DNA of 45,069 nt from Crenothrix polyspora (GTDB lineage: Bacteria; Pseudomonadota; Gammaproteobacteria; Methylococcales; Methylomonadaceae), in contig NZ_FUKI01000148.1 of the NCBI RefSeq assembly GCF_900163755.1, positions 1-45,069 of the forward strand, in the 5' to 3' direction. The position numbers and the translations under genes are program-made. The notes below the pieces were generated by a model. It was not told the DNA's origin. It saw only the letters and a program-made list of their open reading frames with translations, and did no database searches. Positions 1 to 8,273 of this stretch are shown piece by piece (position 1 is the first letter of the stretch; the number at the start of each line of letters is the position of its first letter).

Positions 1-81
1 AGCAAGTTCATGCTTCGACAGGCTCAGCACGAACGGTGGTGGCGTTTAAGTTGTTCAAGTTATTTCATGCACGTTCCTAAG
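1..81. repeat. Family A palindromic repeat, copy cut by the window edge
   Basis: These 81 bases are the exact reverse complement of 17372-17452. The full copy there ends in 21-bp inverted repeats, so this copy probably continues beyond the left edge of the window. The core around position 13-38 (cgacaggctcagcacgaacg and flanks) is shared with the 129-bp family B elements. No coding potential is seen. It lies just upstream of the disrupted toxin gene. Confidence 0.9.
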
Positions 82-394
82 CTTGCGCTATATTGCTGGC
101 AAGCCCACCTGAACTGAGCATTTCTATGAACCTTGATTTTTCACCACTGGCAAACGCCATCGGCCAATTGGAAAAAAGCCTTGCTTACGCCACCTCAGAC
201 ATAGCAAATAACGATCATGATTTATTTGAGCAATTCCGTAATTCCGTTATCCAGTGTTTTAAATTTACTTATGAACTGAGCCATAAAATGCTCAAACGCT
301 ATTTGGAGGAAACGGCAGCAAACCCAGAAGAAATTAATTTAAGTACATTTCAAAACATTATTCGCATAGGTAATGAAAAACACTTGTTGCGTTC

Positions 395-400
395 TGACTG
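395..400. repeat. Target-site duplication, left copy (TGACTG)
   Basis: TGACTG immediately precedes the left inverted end of the 244-bp insertion and is repeated at 645-650, immediately after the right end. A 6-bp duplication with perfect flanking symmetry is the direct mark of transposition. Confidence 0.85.
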
Positions 401-644
401 CCGACATTCCGCACCCCTATTCATAATTTTATGATTAAATTTAATTTAATAATTTCAGTATGTTATAAACTTGTCGAATTTTTGGCGTATTTTCAAAGTC
501 ATTTATATCAGCTTATATTTAACAAAAAACAAACGAGAGATGAATTTTTCTTGTTTTAACTCGAAAGTCTAAAATACTAAAATTCATTAAATATCAATAT
601 TTTGCTTAAATGCTGAATTTTTATTTAGGGGTGCGGAATGTCGG
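401..644. mobile_element. 244-bp non-autonomous insertion element (MITE-like) in hepT
   Basis: The element has perfect 19-bp terminal inverted repeats (401-419 and 626-644; end sequence ccgacattccgcacccct). TGACTG is duplicated on both sides. The interior is very AT-rich and has no reading frame that looks like a transposase, so it must be mobilised in trans. A 5-6 bp duplication with ends starting in C would fit the IS1634 group as I remember it, but this assignment is tentative. It interrupts the HEPN toxin gene between codons for D and W. Confidence 0.85.
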
Positions 645-650
645 TGACTG
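645..650. repeat. Target-site duplication, right copy (TGACTG)
   Basis: Second copy of the 6-bp duplication flanking the 401-644 insertion. The interrupted reading frame resumes here. Confidence 0.85.
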
Positions 651-800
651 GACAGTATGGCGAGATTACCGTCATGCGCGTAGCAACAGCAGCCATACCT
701 ATAACGGTAACAAAGCTGAGGCAGTGTATCAGATCGCCGCTGATTTTTTAGCCGAGGCAAGCTATTTGTATCAACGCTTAATCGACAAAAACCAGCCAAC

Positions 801-1139
801 GTGAAGGTAAACAAGCTACCCAAAATTGATCTAGCGCCGCAAGATTGGCAAGAAGTCAACCTCATATTAAAAAACCATATCCCCGAATACACCGTATGGG
901 CATTTGGTTCACGGGTAAAGGGCACAGCTGAAGTTTATTCTGATCTTGATTTAGCTGTCATCACTCAACAACCGTTGTCGATAACCCAAATGGCACGCCT
1001 TCAAGAAGCGCTTGATGAATCTAATTTGTCTATTCGTGTTGATGTGGTTGATTGGGCCACAACCAGCGAGGTGTTTCAGAAAATTATTGCGCAAGATAAA
1101 GTGATTATTCAACAAGCGCAGCAAGCGCAAGCCACATAA
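801..1139 (+). CDS. MNT-type minimal nucleotidyltransferase (HI0073-like antitoxin)
   Basis: A 112-residue protein with the minimal nucleotidyltransferase signature: GSRVKG near residues 36-41, followed by YSDLDLAV carrying the paired metal-binding aspartates. The later VDVVDWATTSE stretch closely resembles Haemophilus HI0073 as I remember it. In characterised HepT/MNT pairs the nucleotidyltransferase neutralises the HEPN toxin by adding AMP to it. The GTG start overlaps the stop of the toxin gene (GTGA), implying translational coupling in the ancestral operon. Its partner is disrupted by the 401-644 insertion, so this is probably an orphan antitoxin. The frame itself looks intact, with no missing motif residue. 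Confidence 0.85.
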   Translation: MKVNKLPKIDLAPQDWQEVNLILKNHIPEYTVWAFGSRVKGTAEVYSDLDLAVITQQPLSITQMARLQEALDESNLSIRVDVVDWATTSEVFQKIIAQDKVIIQQAQQAQAT

Positions 1140-1192
1140 ACCATTAAAAACAATCTAACATTTTTGTTCGGTTATATATACAGAGCATATCA

Positions 1193-1321
1193 TACAGCGT
1201 TTTCACAGCTCAATAGTTACAGCGTAACCGTTCGCACTGAGCTTGTCGAAATGTGCCGTTCATGCTTCGACAAGCTCAGCACGAACGGTGGCTGTAACTG
1301 TCCTAAGTTGAAAACGCTGTA
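1193..1321. repeat. Family B 129-bp TA-flanked palindromic element, copy 1
   Basis: Both ends read TACAGCGTTTTCA inward, and AGTTACAGC recurs at the same subterminal place in both arms. The centre holds the core sequence twice in opposite orientation. It is the reverse complement of 22652-22780 with three differences in 129 positions that I can count. The TA at each end fits insertion at TA, as for IS630/mariner-type MITEs. It fills most of the 312-bp gap between the antitoxin gene and ubiB, and I see no gene in that gap. Confidence 0.9.
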
Positions 1322-1451
1322 GCTCAATTCAGTAAGGTGTAATTCGGCTTGTCTAAGATCGAACACACCAAAATAATGTACACGGTGCTCTAAAAATACC
1401 TTTTACAGCTCACTCTTTTAAATCATCCTGAATCGGCTTGCTACCGTAGGT

Positions 1452-3002
1452 TTACTGAAAAAATATCGCCCCACCCACCACCAAAGCACTGAGTAACATC
1501 GCCCACAATGTCAACTTATGATTACTGTCAATTTGTTGGCGTAATAGTTCCAGTTCTTTATTATGCGCTTCGGCGCGGTGTTGCGCGTTAGCTGCATTAT
1601 CCAGTGCATTAAACAGCAAACCTGGAATTTCCGGAAAATGCTCAGCAAAGTGCGGAAACTGTTTCATGATTTCCGTGATTTTAGCTTTGGGGCCTAAACG
1701 CTCATGAAACCATTTTTCCAGAAACGGTTTGGCGGTTTGCCATAAATCCAACTCAGGATAAAGCTGTCGCCCTAAGCCTTCAATATTCAGCAGCGTTTTT
1801 TGCAGTAACACCAGTTGTGGTTGTACGTGCATATCAAACTGACGCGCGGTCTGGAACAAGCGTAACAGCAATTGCCCGAAGGAAATATCTTTGAGCGGCT
1901 TTTCAAATATCGGCTCACAGACACTGCGGATGGCCGATTCAAATTCTTCTATGCGCGTAGAGCGATGCACCCAGCCAGATTCAACGTGCATTTGCGCCAC
2001 TTTACGGTAATCGCGGTTAAAAAACGCCAAAAAATTTTCAGCCAAATAACGTTGATCTGACAGCGACAATGAGCCGACGATACCGAAATCAATGGCAATG
2101 TATTTACCCGGTAGATCAACAAAAATATTGCCTGGGTGCATGTCGGCATGGAAAAAATTGTCCCGGAACACCTGGGTAAAAAAGATTTCTACCCCGCGTT
2201 CGGCCAGTAATTTAAAATCCGCGCCACCGTCTTTAAGCTGATCTATATTGCCAACGGGTATGCCATGCACCCGCTCCATGACCATGACTTTTTGCCGCGT
2301 TAACGCCCAATGTACTTCGGGGATATACAAAATATCCGAATTCTCAAAGTTGCGGCGTAACTTAGAAGCATTAGCGGCTTCACGGACTAAATCCAGCTCG
2401 CCCAACGTGGTTTTTTCAAATTCAACCACCACATCCATCGCCGATAAACGCCGCGCATCCGACCAAAATTTTTCAGCAAAACGTGCCAGCTCATACAATA
2501 AACCAATGTCGGAACGGATACGTTCTTCAATATTGGGTCGTAACACTTTAACAACAACGTGCTCACCCGTATGCAACACAGCGGCATGGACTTGTGCGAT
2601 GGAAGCCGATGCTAAAGGTTGTGGGTCAAATTCGGCAAAAGCCTCGGCTATCGACATCTCCAAGGCTTTTTCGATGATACTGATAGACACATCGTTAGGA
2701 AACGGCGGTACGCGGTCTTGCAACTTGACCAGTTCATCGGCAATATCCAGCGGTAGCAAATCACGCCGTGTTGATAAAGCCTGGCCAAATTTAACATAAA
2801 TCGGCCCCAGGTCTTCTAAAGTACGACGGATTCTGACTGCGCGTGAATCGGTATTGGCTTTACGCCAGTAATGCGGTGACAGTGCGGCCAGATAGCGAAT
2901 CGGCTTAAATAATGGGGTATTGAAGGCAATTTCATCCAAACCGTGTTGGATTAGAACCCAGTTAATATGAAACAGACGCAGCAATAATTTAGGACGAATC
3001 AC
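1452..3002 (-). CDS. ubiB: Ubiquinone biosynthesis protein UbiB (ABC1/ADCK atypical kinase family)
   Basis: A 516-residue protein of the ABC1/ADCK/UbiB family. It shows the family KxGQ motif (KFGQALSTRRD, residues 71-81), the alanine-rich loop ASASIAQVH in place of a normal glycine loop, and later ADMHPGN and IDFGIVG as catalytic and metal-binding loops. A hydrophobic C-terminal segment (about 498-515) would anchor it in the inner membrane. UbiB is needed for aerobic ubiquinone synthesis, probably as an ATPase that helps lipid intermediates reach the Ubi complex. E. coli UbiB is 546 residues, so the length is usual. It is the last gene of a minus-strand ubiE-ubiJ-ubiB run, the standard gammaproteobacterial order, which supports the name. 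Confidence 0.95.
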   Translation of the reverse strand: MIRPKLLLRLFHINWVLIQHGLDEIAFNTPLFKPIRYLAALSPHYWRKANTDSRAVRIRRTLEDLGPIYVKFGQALSTRRDLLPLDIADELVKLQDRVPPFPNDVSISIIEKALEMSIAEAFAEFDPQPLASASIAQVHAAVLHTGEHVVVKVLRPNIEERIRSDIGLLYELARFAEKFWSDARRLSAMDVVVEFEKTTLGELDLVREAANASKLRRNFENSDILYIPEVHWALTRQKVMVMERVHGIPVGNIDQLKDGGADFKLLAERGVEIFFTQVFRDNFFHADMHPGNIFVDLPGKYIAIDFGIVGSLSLSDQRYLAENFLAFFNRDYRKVAQMHVESGWVHRSTRIEEFESAIRSVCEPIFEKPLKDISFGQLLLRLFQTARQFDMHVQPQLVLLQKTLLNIEGLGRQLYPELDLWQTAKPFLEKWFHERLGPKAKITEIMKQFPHFAEHFPEIPGLLFNALDNAANAQHRAEAHNKELELLRQQIDSNHKLTLWAMLLSALVVGGAIFFQ

Positions 3003-3056
3003 GAGTTACCTTTAGGGTGCAAAAAAATAGTCAGTGCAAGCTGAGATGACAGATAG

Positions 3057-3689
3057 TTACGGTGCAGTGGTGGGCGGCAGACTCAAAAAGGCTTCCAAAC
3101 GTGCCAACCGACTGTGCAATCTATCGGTGCTAGTACGTAGCGCATCAATGTGGCGAAAGAAAATATCCAGCTCAGCACCTGGCGGCAGGTCGCGGGTTTC
3201 TTCTTGCAGAAATTCCGCTGTGTTTAATCGCAGGGTTTCCAGTGTTTCTGTACTCCAGCTTTGGCTAACATGCACCATGTGAGCAATATCATGGGCAATT
3301 TTATCCCCTGCAACACGCGCCAAATGCGCTTCCAGATTAATGTCTAACTTGGCAAATAATTCCTGAAAACGTCGACCGGCGTGCATATCGCCTTCAATTT
3401 TCACTTGGCCAGAAAATACCGTGCGCATGGGATTTTTACTCAAACCCATCAAACCAAACGCCCACAATGAGCCGGTTAACGTGGTATCGGCAGGTTCAGT
3501 CACTTGATCCAGTAATTGGATAGCATCTGCCGAGCAGCACAAATACGCGGTTTCGTTAAACGGCTGTACGGTAATGGCGATGACTTTTCCGGCCAGCGGC
3601 GTTAAGACCGCGTCACGGTTGTCGCCCAGTGCCAAATAGTGGTTTAAAGCCGTTTCCAGTACACTGAATAGCAAGGGTTTAATGGCCAT
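3057..3689 (-). CDS. ubiJ: Ubiquinone biosynthesis accessory factor UbiJ (SCP2 lipid-binding domain)
   Basis: About 210 residues. The N-terminal part (MAIKPLLFSVLETALNHYL) matches the start of UbiJ/SCP2-domain proteins, and the C-terminal half is helical with a leucine and arginine-rich heptad-like stretch (IDALRTSTDRLHSRLARLEAF). UbiJ binds hydrophobic ubiquinone intermediates within the soluble Ubi complex together with UbiK. I chose the ATG at 3689, because an upstream TTG would overlap ubiE by 32 bases and the family begins near MxxKPL. With this start there is a one-base gap after the ubiE stop, so translation is probably coupled. The position between ubiE and ubiB is diagnostic. Confidence 0.88.
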   Translation of the reverse strand: MAIKPLLFSVLETALNHYLALGDNRDAVLTPLAGKVIAITVQPFNETAYLCCSADAIQLLDQVTEPADTTLTGSLWAFGLMGLSKNPMRTVFSGQVKIEGDMHAGRRFQELFAKLDINLEAHLARVAGDKIAHDIAHMVHVSQSWSTETLETLRLNTAEFLQEETRDLPPGAELDIFFRHIDALRTSTDRLHSRLARLEAFLSLPPTTAP

Positions 3690-3690
3690 G

Positions 3691-4437
3691 CTAAATCTTG
3701 TAACCTCGGTGGATGGCGACAATGCCTTGGGTCATATTGTAATATTCACAGCGCTCAAAACCGGCGTTGACCATCATGTTTTTCAGCTCATCTTGCTTGG
3801 GGTGCATGCGAATGGATTCGGCCAGATAACGGTAGCTGTCTTCATCTTTGGCAACAAATTTGCCGATTTTGGGCAGTAATTTGAAGGAATAAAAATCGTA
3901 GACTTTTTCGGTGATTTTGTCGGTCGGGTGGGAAAATTCCAGCACAATCAAACGACCACCGGGTTTTAGCACCCGATACATGGAACGCAAGGCGGCATCT
4001 TTATCGGTAACATTACGCAAACCAAAACCGATACACACGCAATCAAAAGTATTGTCTTCAAACGGCAAGCATTCGGCATTGACTTGCGCGTAACGCACGT
4101 TGCCCACCAAGCCTTTGTCGATCAAACGGTCACGGCCAGTACGCAACATTTGCGCGTTGATGTCTGCCAATACCACTTGGCCATTTTTACCAACCCGTTT
4201 TTCAAACAGTGCAGTTAAATCGCCAGTACCACCGGCCAAATCTAACACGGTTTCATCTTTACGGACATTGCTGAGTTGCACAGCAATACGTTTCCAGATA
4301 CGGTGGATACCAACCGACATCAAATCATTCATAACATCGTAGCTATCAGCGACCGAATCAAATACGCCGCGCACCAGTTTGACTTTGTCTTTGCTGTCAA
4401 CCTGTTTAAAACCGAAATGGGTGGTGTTTGTTGTCAT
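3691..4437 (-). CDS. ubiE: Ubiquinone/menaquinone C-methyltransferase UbiE
   Basis: A 248-residue class I SAM methyltransferase (E. coli UbiE is 251). Residues near the start ([20 protein letters not shown]) and the SAM-binding motif I ([14 protein letters not shown]) are typical of Ubi[21 protein letters not shown] and [12 protein letters not shown] are the family's post-motif signatures. It methylates the quinone ring carbon in ubiquinone synthesis, and in menaquinone synthesis where that pathway exists. It is the first gene of the ubiE-ubiJ-ubiB unit on the minus strand, 8 bases after the DUF971 gene, so the four may be co-transcribed. Confidence 0.95.
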   Translation of the reverse strand: MTTNTTHFGFKQVDSKDKVKLVRGVFDSVADSYDVMNDLMSVGIHRIWKRIAVQLSNVRKDETVLDLAGGTGDLTALFEKRVGKNGQVVLADINAQMLRTGRDRLIDKGLVGNVRYAQVNAECLPFEDNTFDCVCIGFGLRNVTDKDAALRSMYRVLKPGGRLIVLEFSHPTDKITEKVYDFYSFKLLPKIGKFVAKDEDSYRYLAESIRMHPKQDELKNMMVNAGFERCEYYNMTQGIVAIHRGYKI

Positions 4438-4445
4438 GGTTTACC

Positions 4446-4835
4446 TTAGTTTTTTAGGGATTGTTTGCGCGTATAGCCCGCAGCATCCAGTTTATTTAAG
4501 TAGTCTGCCCACAGTGTAGGATATTCTGCGCCTAATTTATAGAGCAAATCCCAGCTATAAATGCCACTGTCATGGCCATCACTAAACGTAGGCGCGATAC
4601 CGTAATTACCGATGGGACGAATTTCGGTAATGGTAACCTGTTCTTTACCGGTTTGCAGCACTTCTTGCCCTGGGCCGTGGCCGACGGCTTCTGCTGATTG
4701 GGTGTAAACGCGCAGGTATTCACAAGGCAACGTGTAGGTGTTGCCATCATCAAAGCTGACTTCCAACAGGTTGGATACCTGGTGTAACTTGATTTCGGTC
4801 GGGAAAGTTTGGATGGGTTTTACAGGTAAGCGCAT
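4446..4835 (-). CDS. DUF971 / gamma-butyrobetaine hydroxylase-like N-terminal domain protein
   Basis: About 129 residues from the ATG at 4835 (MRLPVKPIQTFPTEIKLH). The body contains LLEVSFDDGNTYTLPCEYLRVYTQSAE, then a GIAPTFSDGHDSGIYSWDLLYKLG stretch. This is the recognisable DUF971 fold, a small zinc-binding-like domain also found at the N-terminus of gamma-butyrobetaine hydroxylases. Stand-alone versions are common next to hslVU or ubiE in gammaproteobacteria, and their biochemical role is not established. A longer frame to 4898 exists but would run 19 bases into the Sel1 gene and lacks conserved residues. Eight bases separate it from ubiE. Confidence 0.85.
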   Translation of the reverse strand: MRLPVKPIQTFPTEIKLHQVSNLLEVSFDDGNTYTLPCEYLRVYTQSAEAVGHGPGQEVLQTGKEQVTITEIRPIGNYGIAPTFSDGHDSGIYSWDLLYKLGAEYPTLWADYLNKLDAAGYTRKQSLKN

Positions 4836-4879
4836 AAAAAAGTAGAGGGAGGGTCTTATAAGTGAATGAAAAAAACAGG

Positions 4880-5689
4880 CTAACGTTTTGGTTTCCATGC
4901 CTGGGCTAATTTATGCGCCTTGCTGATTTGCGTGTCGGTCATGGTTGCCTCTACTTGACTCAGGCTGTTTCGAGCCAGTGCATTACCCAATGCGGCAGCA
5001 ATGAAAAACCACATATAGGCAGTCACTTCATCTTGCACTACGCCTTCACCGGCGACATAACAACAGCCTAAGTTATATTGAGCTTCAGGCAGTCCTTGCT
5101 TAGCCGCCTTGCGATACCAGGTAACAGCCTCCGTATTATTTTGGGAGACACCCTGCCCAGCCTTATAGAGTGTACCCAAGTTAAATTGTCCGTACACATT
5201 GCTTTGTTTAGCCGATTTTTTATACCAGTTTATGGCTTCGGCATAATCTTGCGTAGTGCCATTACCCGATTCGTAACACAAGGCCAGATTGCATTGTGCG
5301 GTCGCATTGCCTTGCTTTGCAGCCAGTCTATACCATTTAAACGATTCATTATAATCTTGCGCGACACCGACACCTTCTGAATACAACGCGCCCAGGTTAT
5401 TATGCGCATCAAGGTCGCCTTTTTCTGCTGCCAGACGATACCAATGGATAGCTTGCACGTAGTCTTGTAATACGCCGTTGCCGTGTTCGTAGCACAGGCC
5501 AAGACTGTACTGCGCCAATACATTTCCCTGGTCAGCCGCTTTGCGATACCAATTAACTGCCTCGGTATAATCTTGTGGTACACCCTTGCCATTAGCATAA
5601 TAGTAGCCAAGATTATATTGCGACATATCATGGCCTGTATTAGCTGCCGTGCGATAAAATTTAATGCGTAAGTTTGATACAAATTTCAT
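4880..5689 (-). CDS. Sel1-like repeat protein
   Basis: A 269-residue protein made almost entirely of about six Sel1-like repeats of 36 residues. Each follows the pattern A-x-x-x-L-G-x-x-Y-x-x-G-x-G-V-x-Q-D-Y-x-E-A-x-x-W-Y-x-x-A-A-x-Q-G. The C-terminal unit changes to AYMWFFIAAALGNALARN. Such alpha-alpha solenoids act as protein-protein scaffolds, and the partner cannot be read from sequence. I see no signal peptide, so it is probably cytoplasmic. The C-terminus ends in a basic tail (WKPKR). It stands directly upstream of the DUF971-ubiE run on the same strand, but no functional link to quinone synthesis is evident. Confidence 0.85.
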   Translation of the reverse strand: MKFVSNLRIKFYRTAANTGHDMSQYNLGYYYANGKGVPQDYTEAVNWYRKAADQGNVLAQYSLGLCYEHGNGVLQDYVQAIHWYRLAAEKGDLDAHNNLGALYSEGVGVAQDYNESFKWYRLAAKQGNATAQCNLALCYESGNGTTQDYAEAINWYKKSAKQSNVYGQFNLGTLYKAGQGVSQNNTEAVTWYRKAAKQGLPEAQYNLGCCYVAGEGVVQDEVTAYMWFFIAAALGNALARNSLSQVEATMTDTQISKAHKLAQAWKPKR

Positions 5690-5746
5690 AGGGAATAACG
5701 TTAAGGTATGAGAGGTGTGCCTGCTGTTGGCTACACAATACAGGAT

Positions 5747-6028
5747 TTACAGCACGCCTTCTTCCAAAAGTTGCAGATACATAAATTCTGGCGCTTTTAC
5801 ACCGGCTTGTTTTCTTATCTCAACTAATCTATCAGATTCAAAAAAGGCTTTGGCGTTGGCGATGGATGTCCATTTAGAAAAATGCACGATTTTGTTAGCA
5901 TCGCTGTCAAATTTTAAAACCTGATAACTGAGTTCACCGGCTTCTTTTCTGATGGTTGCAGCAGCATCGAAGACTTTTTTCCAGGCTTCGTAATTTTCTA
6001 CTTCGTGAATGATGAGTACGTGTTGCAT
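5747..6028 (-). CDS. ABM-fold (dimeric alpha/beta barrel) small protein
   Basis: 93 residues with the pattern of antibiotic-biosynthesis-monooxygenase-type dimeric alpha/beta barrels: an N-terminal strand HVLIIHEVENYEAWKKVFD, a central VLKFDSDANKIVHFSKW strand pair, and a helix FFESDRLVEIRKQAG before the last strand. Family members range from small monooxygenases to proteins of unknown role, so no reaction can be assigned. No signal peptide is seen. It lies alone on the minus strand with short non-coding spacers on both sides. Confidence 0.65.
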   Translation of the reverse strand: MQHVLIIHEVENYEAWKKVFDAAATIRKEAGELSYQVLKFDSDANKIVHFSKWTSIANAKAFFESDRLVEIRKQAGVKAPEFMYLQLLEEGVL

Positions 6029-6127
6029 TTTTCCGTGTATTGTTAGGTGGTTTTCTTTAACGTGTTTGCTTTCATAAGCATAATGGATCGGATGTTTGTG
6101 ATACAGAAAAATTCGCCCAATTTCCGT

Positions 6128-6463
6128 TTATCTTTTATGGCATAATTTATAGTCGTTTTTACATTTTTTCTGTGCCATCTTGTCAGGAGTTGGTGTTGCA
6201 AGACAATTGGCTAATACTATCTCGCAAGCTGATGTTTGAGACAGCTGGGTATGGTTCGATATATCTGAATACGGATTTCTGGGACGTACAACAGGTTTTT
6301 GCAAAACGTCTATTTCCTTAGGTACATCATTAATCTGATCTTGGTATTTCATATACTGACCATAAAAATATATTTGTTTTTCAGCGTCGGCTTCCTGATC
6401 GTTTTCTTTAGTGCAGCCTGTTATAAGAATTAAAGCCACAGCAATATAACTTTTAGTATTCAT
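6128..6463 (-). CDS. Small hypothetical lipoprotein
   Basis: A frame of about 111 residues starting MNTKSYIAVALILITGC, a short signal peptide with lipobox ITGC, so export and lipidation are likely. The mature part is polar and charged, with four further cysteines near the C-terminus (CEIVLANC, KKCKNDYKLC) that could form disulfides. The frame stays open upstream to 6574, but that extension is lysine and phenylalanine-rich and would bury the signal peptide, so I prefer the ATG at 6463. I recognise no family. The DNA here is more AT-rich than in the neighbouring genes. Confidence 0.6.
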   Translation of the reverse strand: MNTKSYIAVALILITGCTKENDQEADAEKQIYFYGQYMKYQDQINDVPKEIDVLQKPVVRPRNPYSDISNHTQLSQTSACEIVLANCLATPTPDKMAQKKCKNDYKLCHKR

Positions 6464-6596
6464 TTTAAATTTATTTTTAATGTATGAAAAAATATTGATA
6501 TTCTTTAAAATCGTAATGAAAAGCTTGTCCAGCAAAGACTTTAAAAATCGGAAAAAAATCCCATATATTTTCAAATACTTGAAAAATCATCACCGT

Positions 6597-7091
6597 CTAA
6601 ATCGCTTCCAAGAAACGATCAAATTCTTCAGCTAATCTGGGCAAATGACTAATTAAACGATGGTCGCCATCCAACATCAGCAATTGGCTATGATATTGTT
6701 GACAAAAACGCCACGCATTAGCGGGAGGCACAATATCATCTTGCCAGCCATGTATAACCAAAGTATGTGCCGGTGGCAAAAACGCCTTACACGGATAACC
6801 AGGCAAATAAAACGCCGGTGCTAATAAAAATAAATGCTTGGCACCCAACATTGCCGCCGCTACTGTGGCAACATAAGCCCCCATACTGGAGCCTACCAAT
6901 ACAAGCTTGTCATAGCCGGACAAATCCAGTGCAAGCAACTGCTTTACGCGTATATCAGGGTCGTTACTCGCCGTATAGTCAGGACTAATAACATCATAGC
7001 CGTAACGTTTAGCCACCTGTGCCATTGCCAGAGCTTTTTCGCCCCACGGTATACTGTCTTTGCCATGATTGTAAACCATCAATTTTTTCAT
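6597..7091 (-). CDS. Small alpha/beta hydrolase (predicted serine esterase)
   Basis: 164 residues with a compact alpha/beta hydrolase layout: YNHGKDS near the start, the nucleophile elbow GSSMGAY (about residues 67-73), IHGWQDDIVPP carrying the likely acid, and DGDHRL supplying the histidine. It resembles YqiA/YcfP-like small esterases in size and arrangement. The natural substrate cannot be deduced. It begins 26 bases after the M23 gene stop on the same strand, so the two may share a transcript. No signal peptide is seen. Confidence 0.75.
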   Translation of the reverse strand: MKKLMVYNHGKDSIPWGEKALAMAQVAKRYGYDVISPDYTASNDPDIRVKQLLALDLSGYDKLVLVGSSMGAYVATVAAAMLGAKHLFLLAPAFYLPGYPCKAFLPPAHTLVIHGWQDDIVPPANAWRFCQQYHSQLLMLDGDHRLISHLPRLAEEFDRFLEAI

Positions 7092-7117
7092 GTGTATTTC
7101 CGTTTTTCAATGAATTA

Positions 7118-7957
7118 TTAATGGTGCGCTTTCAGTCGCGGAATGTCTCTGGCAATAAATAACGCGGGGTCAACCTTGGTGTTATTCAGATAAATATTCC
7201 AATGTAAATGCGGCCCCGTCACGCGACCAGTTTTTCCAACCGTACCTAACACATCACCCTGTTTTACTTGCTGTCCTGGTTTAACATGAATATCGGTCAT
7301 ATGAAAATAACCCGAAATAAGCCCTTGACCATGATCCAGAAAAACCGTGTTACCGTTATAGTAAAAATTGCCGGTATCAATAACCCGTGCCACAGCAGGG
7401 GCTTTAATTAGTGTGCCCGCAGAAGCCGCAATATCCAAACCGCCGTGTGGGTCTTTAGGTTGCTTATTAAAAAAGCGTTTTAAACCAAACAAACTACTCA
7501 GCCGACCGTCAACTGGCGCACTAAAATCTGTCTCTACATTCGCCTGCTCTGTCCATGTCGATAGTGCTTTATCGATCACCCCCCGTTCATTACTGATGCG
7601 TTTTTCATCGGCAGGATTAGGATTAACCATGCGCTTATTTTTAAGCTTTAAATACTGTGCCGGATATTTTTTATCGCTGATCTGAAAGCTAATGGGCGTG
7701 TCACCTTTTGAGGTTTTTACGCTAATATTTTGCTGCCCCACTGTGGCATCCAGCGGAATTCCCACTACTGCCAGCCATTTTAGGTCGTGCTGTACCACGA
7801 GTACGCGATGATTTTGGTAAAAGACCTGTGGTAAAGACGTTTTTGTGTCACCCAGTGCAATATGAACGATACCACCCGGTACAGCTAACTGTTCAGGCAA
7901 GGTACCTGCCGTAACGCAAACAGGCACAGACACAAGCAACAACAGGCGTTTAAGCAT
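7118..7957 (-). CDS. Exported M23-family metallopeptidase (peptidoglycan endopeptidase-like)
   Basis: About 279 residues from the ATG at 7957. An AAGGAT ribosome-binding site stands just upstream, and the N-terminus MLKRLLLLVSVPVCVTAGT is a signal peptide. The C-terminal LytM/M23 domain has HGGLDIAASAGT (the H-x3-D zinc ligands), a middle SGYFHM histidine, and GPHLHW (H-x-H). All metal ligands are therefore present, so it could cleave peptide cross-links in the wall. The N-terminal 110 residues form a predicted beta domain like those of other gammaproteobacterial LytM proteins. The frame is open to 8092, but that extension is not needed. The hydrolase gene follows closely. Confidence 0.88.
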   Translation of the reverse strand: MLKRLLLLVSVPVCVTAGTLPEQLAVPGGIVHIALGDTKTSLPQVFYQNHRVLVVQHDLKWLAVVGIPLDATVGQQNISVKTSKGDTPISFQISDKKYPAQYLKLKNKRMVNPNPADEKRISNERGVIDKALSTWTEQANVETDFSAPVDGRLSSLFGLKRFFNKQPKDPHGGLDIAASAGTLIKAPAVARVIDTGNFYYNGNTVFLDHGQGLISGYFHMTDIHVKPGQQVKQGDVLGTVGKTGRVTGPHLHWNIYLNNTKVDPALFIARDIPRLKAHH

Positions 7958-8273
7958 GATTAATATCCTTAATTTGATCAACGTGAAGCACAATTTTAAC
8001 ATTTGCCTATTGTGGCCTGTTCGCTCATACGAATCAACTTTGCAAAGGGATAAAAAATAAATTAGGGGATCACACGAATAACGGAGCAACAAAAGTGTCT
8101 ACAGATGATGTGTGCTAAATGACTGTGTGATGGTCATTTATTACAAAAAAGGTGTTTAAGAAAGTTAAAAATTCGATGCGATAATATTGTTAATAGCATT
8201 CACGCAGCATTCATAAATAATCAGCTAAACTAATCACAACATTTAAATTCTAACTATTATTGCAGGTAACACC

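Larger units (their letters stand above)
126..804 (+). pseudogene. HepT/HI0074-type HEPN toxin gene, split by an insertion element
   Basis: The reading frame from 126 begins MNLDFSPLANAIG and runs to GNEKHLLRSD. It then enters an inserted element at 401 and stops at 432-434. The rest of the gene resumes at 650 and ends at 804. If the element (401-644) and one copy of the 6-bp target duplication are removed, the frame joins perfectly as LLRSD-WTVWRDYRHARSNSSHTYN. This restores the family's HEPN signature, R-x4-H (RSNSSH). The restored protein would have about 144 residues, usual for HI0074-like nucleotidyltransferase substrate-binding or HepT proteins. It overlaps the downstream nucleotidyltransferase gene by GTGA, as in an intact operon. 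As it stands the product lacks the HEPN active-site helix and should be non-functional. Confidence 0.85.

Noticed and set aside
610-804. Separate 64-codon plus-strand gene
   Set aside because: It is the second half of the interrupted HEPN toxin gene. Its apparent start is inside the inserted element, and the ancestral frame joins with the first half.
587-925. 112-codon minus-strand frame
   Set aside because: It runs across the inserted element's end, the toxin remnant and the antitoxin on the opposite strand, with no recognisable motif.
1452-3002. Several plus-strand frames overlapping ubiB, ubiJ and ubiE
   Set aside because: They are antisense shadows of well-supported genes and carry no family features.
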